Source: Perkinsus olseni
Taxonomy: Eukaryota > Perkinsozoa > Perkinsida > Perkinsidae
Reading direction: 5' to 3'
DNA length: 64,000 bases
Assembly (NCBI GenBank): GCA_013115135.1
Contig: JABANP010000167.1
Location: 1-64,000, forward strand
Made by a program: the position numbers and the translations under genes. The notes under the pieces are model-generated. The model did no database searches and was not told the DNA's origin. It saw only the letters and a list, made by a program, of their open reading frames with translations. Below, one piece after another: positions 1 through 12,854 of this stretch (the stretch's first letter is position 1; each line of letters begins with the position of its first letter).

Positions 1-930
1 CTCAGCCAGTGCTGGTCTCCCGTGCCGGTTACTCAACACGCAGCACTCCCGACGGTCAGGGCCAGTCTCGACCATACAACTAGCCAACTGCCTGCCGGTT
101 TGTTGGTCCTGTCGCCTGGTCGAGATACGGTCCAGAGCGAGGAAGAGATGGTTTTGGCAGTAGCTCTCGCCACTTGTACCGTTACACTGCTACAGCCCTC
201 AAATATGAATATCCGGGTCTTTCTTGGTGCTGAAGCCTCAACTGGGTACGAGCTGCGAGACGCAGCGTATAGGAGCCACCTAATATCTTACTGAATATAG
301 CCTCAGATTGGAACAGTTTCCTTAATGGCAGGCAATACATGAATTAGTCTTCCTGCTCTAAGGCTTCGACCGGCTCCGCGACTTGCCAAAGTCATTCGCC
401 CATCCGCCTTGGTGGACTCGCCCTAACCGTTACCTTGAAGCCTGATTTTTCCCGCTCCTGTAGCACTCCAGGACTTTTGAGGGACGTCTACAGCGCCACG
501 TTCCTGGCTTTTGGAAGGTCTACCTACTAGGGGCGGCCCTCATCGCGATAACCGCGGTCCGCGGTAGCTTACCTTAGCTGCGGGGAAACTCGCGGATCAC
601 TCATTATTGATTTCAGTCTGACATATTGACTGGTATGGCATCATCATCAGATATTATTATGGGTAATTCCCGAAAATCAAAGGAGAAGTACAAAATCAAA
701 GGAAGCGTTTTTCCAGGGGATCTGCATTACAGGGCAGCAGTTCGGGTTTCTGGATTAGCTTGGGTAACAGTTCCGGGATCGGGTTGCCCTGCTTCCAGTT
801 TCGAGGGTTTCACTGGTTTCCCGTTCCTGCCTTCACCCGCAATCCAGGAGTTTTTCTGTTGCTTTTGCACAATAAAGTCGCGCTTCCTTGGATTTTGTAC
901 CTGCTGCCGAGTACTACCGGCAAAAGCGGC
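1..930. other. Unassigned triplet-poor stretch
   Basis: No recognisable gene. The stretch lacks the ATC/GAT and CAA triplet runs that fill the following 48 kb, and its base composition is more even, like the spacer at 49.8-52.2 kb. Short open frames on both strands (22-294 + and 727-933 -) show no domain. It may be old transposon or intergenic sequence. Nothing in it can be named. Confidence 0.3.
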
Positions 931-1214
931 CACCCCACGCGACGCTGACGCGTGAGGACCTGCAATGCTTGTCTATTCATGAACAGCCCGATTGTAGCAC
1001 TGGGCGGCGTGCGCTATCGCACATGCCAGTTCACTGCAAAATGCGATATTTTGTATATTAGCAAGAGCAGGGGCTCTGGACCTGTAGAAGATGTTTTTCG
1101 AGTACTCTTGATAACCCGCCGCAAATCATCGACGAGCAGCAGCAGTGGGGAAATGTGGCATGAACTATTCTGGGTTTATAGTTTATCCATCATTATCTAA
1201 TATCAGCTACCACT

Positions 1215-1567
1215 GTGATGATTTTACGTGATGTGGATGGGCAGCAGCAGCAGCGCATCACCCGGCGAACAACGGTGTATACGATTGAACGACGACAGGG
1301 TGATGAGGAGTCTCATGAAGTGTTGCGGGAGGATGAACATCAGAAGAATATGAACCCGTATCAACCTAAAAGTGTAAGGATGGTGACCAGTCGTAGCTCT
1401 ACGACGACGACGACGATGCTGTTGTCGTTAGATACATTGATGATGATTTCGCATTACCTGAGTAGTATGACGGGTATGGGAGATGGATGTGTGGGCCAGC
1501 ATTAAAATATCAAAGATCCTGGTATCACTATGGACCTTTCATCACAGTTGAGGTTTGTTATCCGACG

Positions 1568-1607
<40 letters not shown>

Positions 1608-2052
1608 CGGTAGTAGTAGATTATTATTATTTGTATGATAATGAAGTGTCATCAATAATAATTACTCTTATCATCGAAATTATTGAGGCGTTAAAGAACG
1701 CTTTTGATAGTTGGTTCACCCTACAGTTGAACATTGTTCTTTGGCGACTGAATTGGCTTATGTAATAATCATGCCCATCATCGTCACACTACTACTCTTC
1801 TCGGGTATAAAGGAGTAGGATTAGTGAATGATTTTGGGGAACTCGTAAGGAAGATAATGAAAATTCACATAAAAGGGATGGTACTCATAATGATTCCTGA
1901 AGACTGTAATGACATCACACTCCTGACGTCCCATTATCATCATTCTTACATCATTTCAGATCAGTAAACAACTGATGGTAAAGAACGATGCTCTGCAGCT
2001 TATGGAGAATCCCCAATTACTAGAATTAGTTCAAGAGCAGCAACATGCTTGA
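1215..2052 (+). CDS. Unrecognised exons, 3' end of an upstream gene
   Basis: Several open stretches on the plus strand look like exons of a gene I cannot identify. The clearest is the last one: a 3' splice site CAG ends at 1959 and is followed by 30 codons to a TGA at 2050-2052. That peptide contains LMENPQLLELVQEQQ, which is charged, helical and free of repeats. Upstream, 1215-1505 encodes a Gln/Thr-rich stretch, and 1487-1765 contains WMCGPALKYQRSWYHYGPF followed by poly-Ser from the (GTA)n repeat. These pieces may not belong to one gene. The MENPQLL pattern recalls STI1-like helices, but one short motif is not enough to claim the family. Confidence 0.3.
1571..1608. repeat. (GTA)n microsatellite
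   Basis: About twelve GTA/TAG triplets in a row. If the plus strand is translated here, they encode poly-Ser. This is the longest pure example of the triplet repeats that mark the region. Confidence 0.9.
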
Positions 2053-2228
2053 TGCAGATGGGCCCTACTAGACTGGGCCTGTATTGTTATATAATCCCTT
2101 CACCATCATTTATTCTCATCATCATTTTATCAATAGCATGCCCGCAGCGCTGTTCTTGAGGTTGTGGGTGAGTGGCGTTAGCGGCAGGATACTCCTTAGT
2201 GTATCTCGCACTGGTCATTAATACTGAC

Positions 2229-3145
2229 TGATTGCGCCTGGTATCGCTGGTAAAGGATTGGGTTATTCTGGCCACCGATTCTCATGTTGAACAATCTATC
2301 GTTAAATTCAAGACAACTGAGGATAAGATATACGAGATGGATGGTAACAAGTTAGTTGCAGGTAGTAGTAGTATGAGATACAACAATAGGTAGGAAGTGA
2401 GAAATACTCTTATGTTAGCTGCTGGACCCCAGGCAGATGGTTGCGCAGTTTTGGAGTTTATCTCTCGTAATGTGGAACTATATAGTTTGGTTAATGGTGT
2501 ACAACTAACCACTCATGCTTTAGTAACTTTACGAGGTAGTAGTGCTGGCAACAAGCAACAACAACAAGATGATGTTGTTGTGATGCGATAATATTGGTAT
2601 TAGGAATGGGAGTTTAGCCGATGCATTGAGGAAGGACCAGTATCAAGGTTAATATGTTGATTGGTGGCGTTTTGATGCTAAAGATGGCAATGTAATAATT
2701 TACGATACATCATGTGCTGTGAAGTATTGGTATCATATCCTCCAGGCGCATCCCTGCTATGTGCATGGATTATCTAGCATCATGCCAGAAGATTACCCGC
2801 GGTGCTCATGGTTATGCATCATGTATGCGTGCCTGAGGATTACTGGATAAACTATACAGGAGTAATGCTAATGCAGCAGCAGCAGCAGCGAGGAGGAGAA
2901 CAGGATCTATAATATCAGGATATGAGGTCAAAGAGAAGAAGAAGGCCTTGATCGCTGTTAAATCTAATGCATTAAAGGTAGCCTTAAACAGCAACAACAC
3001 CTCCTCCTACTACTACTTCCTGCTGGGATCCTTACTAGATGGTAGATGATCGTCCATTGTATTTTTAGAGATGTAAGAATAGGTTCACCATCGACAAGAG
3101 TAACTTTACCGTTAAAAGTTGGTGGATAAGGTAGTAATGCCATGA
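2229..3145 (+). CDS. PSMB2: 20S proteasome subunit beta type-2 (beta-4) homologue
   Basis: A beta-ring subunit of the 20S proteasome core; members of this subunit class are non-catalytic. The order of motifs matches the family: GIAGK then DWVILATDSHV (about 2239-2285), SIVKF and DKIYEMDGNKLV (about 2295-2356), an exon with FISRNVELYSLVNGVQLT (about 2457-2510), SLADALRKDQYQ then VNMLIGG, DAKDGNVIIYD (to about 2710), and a last exon RFTIDKSNFTVK ending VDKVVMP, TGA 3143-3145. The TATDS-like strand follows a short N-terminus with no propeptide, as in this subunit. Two single-base frame jumps lie in conserved parts: AAAGG at 2252-2256 and TTTT at 2670-2673. The start codon is not settled; no ATG lies just before LIAPGIAGK, so a short first exon is likely. 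Confidence 0.8.
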
Positions 3146-4113
3146 GGTTATCACATTGTTATCTACACATGCTGGCTCGGATGGCATCCACGCGTTGTAT
3201 CACCGTCGGAGTGGTAGCAGATGAATCTAATGTGAGTGATGATGTGGAGTAGATCAACAAGAACAAACATTAAACTGAACGAAAACCGTTTTCTCAATGA
3301 TGCCCGTGAAGTTGAGTTGTATCATCATCATCACACTATCAACCGTCGTGATAAACGAAACAAGTCCGATTCGTCATGCCGGAGGACGCGGTGCAGTGCG
3401 TGGAACTTTAGCATGCTTACATCGGATGTCCTTCACTCGCTTGAAGAGTGCTAAATGCATAAACATTCGCAGCTCCACTCTCGCCTTGTACCAGCTTTTC
3501 CACTATCACCACAACGTCTGTACCCAGTGAACTACTCTGGGATGCTGCTGCTGCTGCTGCGCGACGGTGGTCAAATGATGATGAGCGTTGTTCCGTTCAT
3601 TTTACGGCCGCCTTCCATATCGATTTGATGATAGGTGTCGACGTATTGATAACATTCCTACAACACGGTTACTGCTACTACTACCAGGTAGTTATTATGT
3701 TACCATTGCTTTGAAGCGTAGTATTCCACCATCCTGAAGGATGATGATGGTGTATGATTATCACCACCATTAGGATGAGGGAACGATGATGAGGAGAGTC
3801 ACTATAAAATAGTTGACAACAATACCTGCTGCTGCCGCTGTTAGTGATACCCATACTCCCTCCTTCTCCGAGGGGTAAGCATGTCCAGGGCGAGGCGGAA
3901 GAAGAATATCGACCCTTTCTAATGTTTGTTGATGTTGTTGTACATGATACTCTGCACATAGTGGGAAGGAGCAAGAAGGATCGAGGTAGTGGTGGTGATG
4001 GTGATAATATACTACTACTGCCAATACTCACTGCAATAATGTAGGTATGATGGTAGTAGCATGGGTTGAGGTTGATGATGTGAAGAGGAAGCCGCAGGAG
4101 GGAACGTGTAAAT
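3146..4113. other. Unresolved stretch between PSMB2 and the next exons
   Basis: Open frames occur on both strands. Plus-strand 3297-3530 includes GRGAVRGTLACLHRMSF and 3844-4044 includes KHVQGEAEEEYRPFL; the minus strand carries the low-complexity frame 3681-4157. None shows a domain, and the triplet repeats keep several frames open at once. I cannot choose a strand. Confidence 0.2.
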
Positions 4114-5231
4114 ATGGCAGATATGATAGAAATATTAAAAAGTAGTAACAACAACATTGGTGGTTATGGTGATAGACCTAATTATATACAAACTTGTTAT
4201 ACAAGAGGTAATAACCAACAACAACAACAGCAACTGATTGTTGCTGTTGGGCTGTGTTGCTGTTCCTCCTCCTCCTCAGTTGGGCCAGCATCATACACTT
4301 ATCGTACTAGTGTTAATAAGATGTCATCACCAATAGATGGTATTAAATATTCTTAGATTAACTCTGAAAGGTAGAGACGTACATGATATGCACTCCGTAC
4401 CATCTATATATCATCATCAGCCATCATCAGCATCATCAGGTCGCACATCATTTTGGTAGTATGTTTAGTAATAACAACAGTACACAATGTAGTAGTGATA
4501 CATTATCATCACATTATCATCATGACGACGACAACAATGATAATAATAATTCTACTGCGATCATCATCATCATCATCATCATCATCATACGAGAGTGGTG
4601 GTCCAAAGTGGTGTATTGGTTTACCATTGATAGATGGTGGTATGGAGGAGATCAAGAGAATATATGCTGCTTTTAACGGACTTATCTTATCATAATAATA
4701 GTGACACAGGATAATCAGAAAAACTATGTAATAACAATACACTGAGTGATGATAATAATAATATAAGTATTCTTAGTCAAGGACATCATGGTAATACTCG
4801 TAGAGGCCTGCCTGTGTATAATCATAATGATAAGGGATGTACGTTTACTACGGCCCCTCGATTTAATATATCATCACGCTCCTCAACAACAACACCATCA
4901 TCATCATCAGGAGGCCAGAGTAGATCCCTCCACAGGTAACACTCCAGGATAATCATCATCATCATTAGCCTCCTGTTTGCTGCCCCTTCTCAGGATAATC
5001 ATCATCATCATCATAACAGTAGTAGTAGCAGCAGTTGTTGTAGGCGTTGGGGTATGGGTGGTAAAGCGTACCGACTTTACAAAGTTGACAACGAGTGGTA
5101 GATATCCTAATATTGGACCAGGTAGTTATAATATCACTCAACAACAACACATCATCAATGCATGGCTTGGAAAGGAGATTATGATAGTAAAAAGGAATAA
5201 CAATAAGAACATGATGAACTGTGCTGCATGA
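4114..5231 (+). CDS. Possible STPGR (SHIPPO)-like repeat exons
   Basis: Two plus-strand peptides resemble the short Pro-Gly repeats of SHIPPO/ODF3-type axonemal proteins: VGPASYTYRT (about 4279-4308) and YPNIGPGSYNI (about 5101-5136), the latter after TDFTKLTTSGR. Between them lie Asn, Gln, His and Ser tracts encoded by triplet repeats. GPGSYN is the core of the STPGR motif. With only two imperfect copies and a broken frame, the assignment is weak. The exons could also be the unrecognised N-terminal part of the RING gene that follows on the same strand. Confidence 0.25.
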
Positions 5232-5883
5232 CTGTACAGAAGGCTGTACGAAGGTGGTGTAAAATGTACTGAAGATGTGCTGTTATTCTTATTATCACTT
5301 GATATAACTATTAAATCATGTTGTGTTATTATCATCATACCACCACCACTACCACTACCTCTGCTGCTGCTGGTGAAGGCAATGCTTACTACAGCAGTAT
5401 AACCATTATGTCCAGAAAGGGTAAATCCATCCTCCTCATCGCTCATGCTCAAAACACTGGTCGAGATGCAATGATCTTGCTGCTGGATTCGTAGCGCCAC
5501 TACACTCAAATCAACAACAACAACAACTTACAGCAACGACAACGACATCATCATAATGGTAGTAATTATGGCGTTATTATTATGCTATGGTTGGCGGCAA
5601 CGACGGCATTCGTCATCATCGTCCGAGGGACGGCGATATTATAAGAACAGGATGATTGGTAAGTTCTCCTCCATACATACCGCTCCTTTGGTACGGTATG
5701 ATGATAACAACAGCAATAAACAACAACAACACGATAGATTGCATGAAGAGAATACGAAATGTTGAATGACAGGCCTAGCAGGTAAGGATACTTGCTACAC
5801 GCATGGTTATTATTCCTCTTATCGTCCTCATAGATCCCGATTATCTGTCTAACACCATGAAGTATGTAGCTGGAGGTTGATAT

Positions 5884-7568
5884 AACGAGTCTGGGATAAA
5901 TCATCATTACCAATATGCCCGATATGCTTGTGTACAGCGGATGTACCCCGCATACCAGAATGTGGCCATGTTATGTCTATCATGTGCATTACGTTATTTA
6001 CAAGATTATAGTAATAACAACAACAGCAATCATCACCATGTCGCTTTTATCGCTTTCATGAGGTTTTATAATTGATAGGGCAATGCTGTGTGTGTAATGT
6101 TCCGCAATAACATTGAGGGAGTTGGAGAGCCGGTGAGGATGGAGATAATGGATGGTAAAACCCAGAAGTGGTGATGTAATGAATTGACTAACATCATCAT
6201 CATGGGGAATGATGATGATTGTATTCCTCCTTCAGATTATAACATTCAATCCGTGAGGTTGTCGATGGTATATGCCGTCCTTCGATGCTGATACATTACA
6301 AAAATCATTCAATCATAAATGTGGATATGACGATAAGAAGAACAAGATACAGATCCCACCTAGAATGGTAGTAGTAACGATGATCATAATAAATATACAG
6401 CCCATGCATTTACGCCTGCCAGGGTATGCATAGCTGTTGTGTGTAGGGTAGGGATTTTTGGATGGAGATATTCCCGAGTAGTGAATGTGGGTGATGATGA
6501 TAATACTGATGATGAAGTTAGGATATTATTGTATAGGAGTTGAAGCGGTAATAACAATACGACGATGATCTGATGATAATGACAAAGTTACTACGGGTGA
6601 TGATGATGATTATTATTATTGTTACAGGCTGAATAATAGAATAAGAGACGAGGAATGGGTGGACGATTTTGGAATGTATGGGTGTATATATGGCCCGGAT
6701 CATGTATTAAAGCAATTACAAGATGAATCATTGGACCATCATGATAAATGCCGATGATCATGATCGTAATGAGCGTGGATGCTGGGGTGATGATGTCTGA
6801 TGATAATGGTATATTAATACCTGATACTGTTACTAATGCTATAATCGATGAAGCAGAGGAGAGAAGGAAAAACGATCATCGTCAATCAACAACAACATGC
6901 TGTTAATACAAACAGCAGCGATGTTAATACTACTACTAGTACTAGTAACGATTCTGCTGGACCATCCCCATCCATCATCATCATCATCATCTTCGTCGTC
7001 GTCTAATCGCGTATTTCTACCAATTATCATATGGTGGAGGCCAGTGTATCTCGATCCCCTTTTATGGTCTAAATGTTTTTAATGGTAGAATATACTGGTA
7101 AACCTGATGCATCTGATTCGATGTAAGAACTGCTGCTGCTCATCATCATTCTAACACGGCAGCATCATCATCATGGTGGCGGGTGGTAGGTATTTATTAC
7201 CACGCATGATAAGATGCCGCGTTGTAAGCGATTCAAGATGCTGCCATTGACGATACCTCACCAATAGCAATCTCGCAAAGAAATACAGATCATTGGCACA
7301 TCTTGTACATGGTAATAATAACAACACTTAAACTAGGGTTATTCTTGTTGATGGTATTATCTATCTCATTCATCGTCAGGATCGACTGCGAGTATTGTTG
7401 ATGTTGACTTTATCAAAACCTACTAAGCTCTCACATGCCGCAAATCGCTCAAACCACAAAATCGATAGGAAATATAAATACCTGCATGAACAGAGACGGA
7501 AGGCCCATAAAGAAGATAAACTGAAAATAGAAGCCGAGGACAGAATACATAAGGAAGAGTTTACCTAG
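5884..7568 (+). CDS. RNF10-like RING finger protein
   Basis: Probable E3 ubiquitin ligase of the RNF10 family. After WDKSSLP comes a RING-type segment, CPICLCTADVPRIPECGHV (first Cys codon 5916-5918), then a further Cys pair in CCVCN (about 6090) and NIEGVGEPVRMEIMDGK, which fits the segment after the RING in RNF10. Downstream exons give FYQLSYGGGQCIS (about 7014-7052), KKYRSLAHLVH (about 7279-7311) and a highly charged C-terminal exon at 7380-7568 with KYKYLHEQRRKAHKEDKLK and TAG at 7566-7568. The last exon follows TCGTCAG at 7373-7379. The position expected to hold the next RING Cys reads MS, so the finger may be incomplete or shifted. Frame jumps occur between RING and NIEGVGE. The N-terminus is not found. 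Confidence 0.6.
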
Positions 7569-8243
7569 ATTAATATCCACGCCCAACAGCACATCCATCA
7601 CGCACTACCACTCAACAACATCAATAGCATCAATGATGTAAGCTGCTACTACTACTACTACTGGTCATAGCCAACGATAATATTCTCGATATCATTATCA
7701 GACTGTATCATCATCATCGTCAAGGGCCGCCACGACAACCAACTACAATAGTAGCATCATCATCAATGGGAAGAGGGCATACCCACTACTACTCCACTAC
7801 TACCACTCATAGATGGTTACTACCGGTAGTCGATGAGGGGTATGCTGGTATGATAGCTGAATGATTATCAGGTCGTCTTACACTGCAGAAGAAGAGGCCT
7901 CTAAATTCAGAAGATGGAATTAGAAAGAGATTCGTTCCCCACCGCCATCATCATCACGGTACCACGATGGATTTGATCGATGCCAGCGCAGCTACCTGAC
8001 AGAGCTACCACCACCGGTAGTAGGCATGTTGAAAGTTGAGATAATATGAGCATCGCTGGCAGGTAACTCTGGTAGTAACACTACTAGTAATACAACAACA
8101 CAGGGAGGAGTAATAAGAATAAGAAGAAATCACGCAGCAGCAGTGGCGTTGTTAAAGTGAAGCTAGCTGGTTGATGATGAGAGATGATGATGAATGTTTT
8201 GTCACAATTACAACGACGATTGTTCAACAGCCGATGTTGTTTA
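7569..8243. other. Triplet-repeat intergenic stretch
   Basis: Rich in CATCAT, ACTACT and CAACAA runs, with stops in all frames. I see no exon with protein-like composition. Confidence 0.4.
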
Positions 8244-8416
8244 TCATAATATTTCACTGTCTCTGTGAATGTTTAGTTTAAATGTTGTTACTCGACATAA
8301 CACAAGTTGTGGATGATAAGGGAGACATGGACTAACTGCATGATAAAATAACTTCGATATCGATGTGCTATCGAGAATGGTCATTATATCACTTACATTA
8401 ATGGGTAATATCATAT

Positions 8417-8722
8417 TCAAATATATGGTTTTGAGAAACTCCTCAAAATGCTGTCTATTGCCATACGATAATATACCATGCAATAACGATTCGAAAGGTG
8501 CAATGAACCTAACAAATGCACACGTTTATTCAGTGGTAGAGTATGGCCCCACCTAATGAAGCCTCCATTGTTGCTATGATCATTCATCGATGGAGACCAG
8601 TCGTAGTAGTAGGTAGGTGAGTGCCCATGACCGAAGAGCCCATAGCCTTCTGGTAGTAGAGGGGACCCTTTTAGCTCCTCTGAGTGGCTGTTGATATGTG
8701 AAGGATTGATGTTGAAGCCCAT
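8417..8722 (-). CDS. Hypothetical protein, 101 codons
   Basis: An uninterrupted minus-strand frame starting with ATG, free of triplet runs over most of its length. It includes SHSEELKGSPLLPEGYGLF and LPLNKRVHLLGSLHLSNRY. A second minus-strand frame (8244-8483) overlaps its 3' end and continues to 8244, so a frame jump may join the two. It lies just downstream of the CDC6-like gene on the same strand and could be an extra 3' exon of it, since LPLNKRVHLLGSLHL is helix-like as in winged-helix domains. I do not recognise a family. Confidence 0.35.
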   Translation of the reverse strand: MGFNINPSHINSHSEELKGSPLLPEGYGLFGHGHSPTYYYDWSPSMNDHSNNGGFIRWGHTLPLNKRVHLLGSLHLSNRYCMVYYRMAIDSILRSFSKPYI

Positions 8723-8964
8723 TTACCTGGGAGAGCCACTTGATCGACAGATCGACAAACCGTCGTTATATCATCGTTAATCATGCTGCTATGGCTATGG
8801 CAGATGAGTCATGGAATGCTTCACGAGACGCTGAAGGCATCTTATGCAACTCAGGTGTATCTACTCATGATAACATACCTATTATTATTGTTATTGGTGA
8901 TGACTACCTATTGAGATGATCCTAATTACATCTATACCCAGTCTCTAGTGACCCACCATCTTGA

Positions 8965-10860
8965 TTAGCGAGCACCAGTCAAGAGCAGCAGCAGCGAGGG
9001 CAAGACGCTAAGAGCAACCTGATGAACAGGATAATGCTCAAGCGGAGATGCAAGGCGATAACAATGCATGATGATGACCTGCTGTTGAAAGGCAAACATT
9101 CGACCGTCTTGTCAATCTCATCATCTTTTACGATAGCATTTGTCAAGTACCTTACCAAGATAAACAACTGCATAATCCACAACACCAGCACTAGCAGCAG
9201 CAGCAGCGGCGGTAGAACCTTGATTGCATCTAGTGCTGTGACTTCATGATTATTATTATTATCATCATCCTGGCTATCATTGCTGTCAACTTATACGATT
9301 GGTGATGGTATGACGGCAGACGTCAAGACTTTACGACAGTCGCCATGTATCGCTGCAACCTGATGATGATGGGGCTACTAACGCGTAGTAGTTATTAGTT
9401 CCCTCCTCACCCTCCTGCATGCCAAGTCCAATGCGGCATCTTGGAACCCTCTTCTATTCGTTCTTCCTTGTCGTGTTGAGTAGATATTGTCAAACGTTGC
9501 TTCAATATACTCTTCAGTTGCTGATGGTGTGCGGCTTGAATACTACTTCCTGTATTATAACTTTATCATCATCATCATCACTGCCACCGTGCTCGCATTC
9601 GGAGGACTGATAAAAGAGCATCATCAACTCAAGAGTACTAACAGAACCGCGTTGGTTGTTGTTGTTGATGTTGTTATTATTACAGAGTAGTTGGGGTGGG
9701 TCGATATGCGACGTACGATATCAACAGTGTTTGCAATGCCAATTATTGATAATTTACAGCTCTGCTGGCTCATCTCGAATAATAGTCGTATCAAGGATAG
9801 ATCATCACCGTCATCAGCAACAGCGGTCGGAGGTACCCCTGTGACTGACGACAGCAGCAGCTGATGATGATGATCTTCCTGCTCTTCTGGGTTTATTATT
9901 AACAGAATAAGAGGGACCTGATGGTGATGGTGGTGGTGATACTATAACAAGATATGCAGTTGTTGTGGCAGCACCTTTGATGTTGGATAGAGCATCTATC
10001 TCATCAATGATGATGATGGTCCTCCTCCTTTTTCTGTCTATCGCTGATGATATCAGATATCTGTTAAGAAACATCATGATAAAGACAGAACATCATCGTC
10101 ATCATCGCATCATCATACAGATTGTTCGAGTATTTCTTTCTTATCCCTGTAACAAGTACGAGTATTATTCTTTCTATTCTTCCTCCTCATTGTATCTTTG
10201 CATCGCTGCTGCTGGTGGTGCTGTTTTGCGGTCTAGCGTAGGGCCCTGATGCAGTCGGTGTATTCAGTGTTATAATTGGTAATCCCGTCTCTTGCCGTAA
10301 CTACAAGTAGCCCACTGGTGCGCGTTAGAGTGGTAAAGGGTTTATTATTACAACTGTAGTAAAGATATCAGTAGGATCATGAAGCCCCATAGCGTTGATA
10401 TTAATAATATCAGCACCAGCACCAGCACCAGCAGCAGCAGAGGTAGTCCTCCTTTTAGTAGTTGATGTTGTTGTTGTTAGCCATTCATGGACAGCAACAC
10501 GTACGGTAAGACTTTACCAGTACCCGGGCATCCACATACATAAAGGCATCGGGTAGGGGAGCTCCTAGGACTCTTGTTGCTGTTATTATTGAGAAATGCT
10601 GTTATATTTGCTTTCTCTGCATCTCGTTCTAAGAGTACCTGATAGCAATTCTGCTGTTACTCCTGCTGTTAAGAATAATAACGACAACGAGCTGATGTCA
10701 GTAGTGGTATCACTGGTGGTGTAAAAGGTGTCAGCCAGGGTACGTTGAACAGACAGTAATAAAGATGATGCTGTTCCCTGTGTGTCGTCATGAGGGCGAG
10801 GAGGAAGAGGACATGATGGTTATAGCACTGTGGAGCACCTCGCACGGAGACCGTGGAGCA
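8965..10860 (-). CDS. CDC6: CDC6/ORC1-like AAA+ ATPase, replication initiator
   Basis: Loads the MCM helicase at replication origins together with ORC. Reading the minus strand: LLERDAEKANITAFL, then Walker A CGCPGTGK (codons 10513-10533), TVRVAVHEW, an Ala/Gly/Thr-rich insert, IININAMGLHDPTDIF, Walker B IIIIDEIDALS (about 9986-10020), Sensor 1 IIGIANTVDIVRR (about 9710-9750), DAALDLACRRVRREL (helical region with the CRR signature) and a C-terminal winged-helix-like piece with YPVHQVAL; stop TAA 8965-8967. IGIANT and VHQ favour CDC6 over ORC1. The residue after the Walker lysine is lost at AAA 10513-10515: one further A would restore the frame. Exons are joined over short introns. The first exon is uncertain. 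Confidence 0.75.
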
Positions 10861-11058
10861 GACGGTTATTAATTTACACTACACCTATCATTCACATGTT
10901 GGCTTATTGATCGCTAATGATGACAATAATAACAAGAAGAATGATATCACTTAAAGGGCCCTCTACCGCGAACAGTCACAAACAACAGGAAGGTGATGAT
11001 AATGAGGCAAGAATGATGATTAATACAGGAGCAGACATGATGGCCATCATCATCATCA

Positions 11059-12854
11059 TCATTTAGTAATATTATTATACTTATTATATATAAGCTGTAA
11101 GATAGTATCAGTAGCATCAGGATGTAGCTGCCAATAAGGCTCTTGGCTGTATACATATCTACTACGCACTCTCATCAGCTCATGCTGCATGGATTTGATA
11201 ATGTCATCACTCATGTTATGTACTAGATACTTAGGAAGATCCTTAATTTCTGATTCATTCCATTTTAATATAAATTTACTACTATCAACAACACCTAGAT
11301 GATGTGCAATATCAATATTATGATGGTGATAGGTAGTGAATGGTATACGAAAGTTATTGCTGAGTATTATCGGTATACAGATGTTGATTATCGCCTCGTA
11401 TAATCTTCTTGATGTTGATGTAATACCCCTTGGCACTGGGCAAAATAATGCTCTCGCCATGCGATTCATGCTAGATGATATCATCATCAACGTAGTATCA
11501 TTACTACGATGATGATCTTTAGAGGTAGACGACGACGACAACGAGGAGGAGGAGCTCACATTATTCTTATCCTTAACAAAGATGTGTAAGTTTTTATTTT
11601 TTAATTCTGGTGCCTCCCTCAATACCTTAGCAAAGTATTTTCTATAACGATGTGTTGCTGAACAAGTCATCTCAATAAAAATATCTTTCTTTATAGAATC
11701 ATCATGTATCGTTGCATCGCTGCTGCTGTTAGTGTTATTGAAGAGTCTAAAATGCGTCAATAACATGTTTATAATGTATAACATAGGGTATTGATATATC
11801 TTTAGTTTTTATTAAATGTAAAAAGCAGTGGGTTCTTTGATCACCCTTTGGACCCTTCCAATGCAGCAACAATAACTTTATCAGATATCAAATACTCATA
11901 CATCTCTTTAGTGAATATGGTAGGCCAATCTCTAGTACTAGAATGTACCATGAGTATCTTAGCTGCACCATTGGCATTAATGGATTCACGTATTAGATTT
12001 TAATGATGCCTGAGCCATTTGTCGACGGTATGATTCTAGACCCCTTACCTTTCGTCAGTCTACCATAATATGGTACCTACAAAGGTAGTACTAGTGGTCG
12101 TAGTGGTAGTAGTATTACAAATATGAGATCTGCTGTGTATAGGTCTGCTGTTCGCCATCTATGCTTCAATAACGATCTATGTATCTATCATCACAACCAA
12201 CAACATCATAACCATACTGACTGTTGGCATTATTATTACTACCAATAATTCAGCAAGAAATTGATTATGTGATAGTTCTGGGTTGTCCAACTCCTTCTCC
12301 CTTAGTTTATACACCTTATCACCAATTTGTCTTATTGATACCGCATCTCTACCAAAACTACTACCATCATCGTCATCATCACCCCATACATACCTAACAT
12401 CACGACGTAATCATCATTGGTAGTGGTGGGTTATTGATGATAAGTATTACACTTTTATTGGTATGGTACTGGATAATGGTTGTGATACTTTATTGACAAG
12501 AGGGGGGACATGATGATGATGATGCTTCGGTAAGGGTAGCAGTATATCAGTTAAGATATTGGGCATGACCATCATCATCATCGACAACCAGCTGCTGCTG
12601 GTGCTGGTGCTGCTGGTGGTGGTCTGTAGAGTAGTTGTAGTATTGAGCATCACTATTATTGATAATACAGCCAATAAAATGACGGGTAGTATAACACCAC
12701 CACTCACCCCTACCCTCGATGATGATGTTGTTGTATGATCGAAGTGATATAATACCTGATAGGCGATACCACAGCTTCCACTAATCTTTACTACCTCGTC
12801 TTCCTCTAGGGCTGTCATGTTATTATCGATTGCTGTTGAATCCCTATTCCTCAT
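11059..12854 (-). CDS. Exostosin-family (GT47) glycosyltransferase
   Basis: Probable Golgi type II membrane glycosyltransferase. An N-terminal exon (12854-12447) has a cytosolic acidic segment and one membrane span, GVILPVILLAVLSIIVML (residues about 62-79). Downstream come KVYKLREKELDNPELSHNQ, HRWRTADLYTADLIF joined over a 42-nt intron to VPYYGRL, then WLRHH, LIRESINANGAAKILMVHS, KTKDISIPYVI and the diagnostic C-terminal part: ARALFCPVPRGITSTSRRLY followed by EAIINICIPIIL (about 11370-11470) and YVYSQEPYWQL near the end. This is the exostosin order. The glycan product cannot be told. The gene is cut by frame jumps at GGTCC (about 11853) and at AAAA 11749-11752, and an in-frame TAA follows WLRHH. 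Either consensus errors or a pseudogene; the conserved motifs favour errors. Confidence 0.75.

Noticed and set aside
4383..4742. Overlapping plus and minus frames with poly-Ile, poly-Ser or poly-Asp
   Set aside because: All arise from one ATC run. None has sequence outside the repeat that looks like protein.
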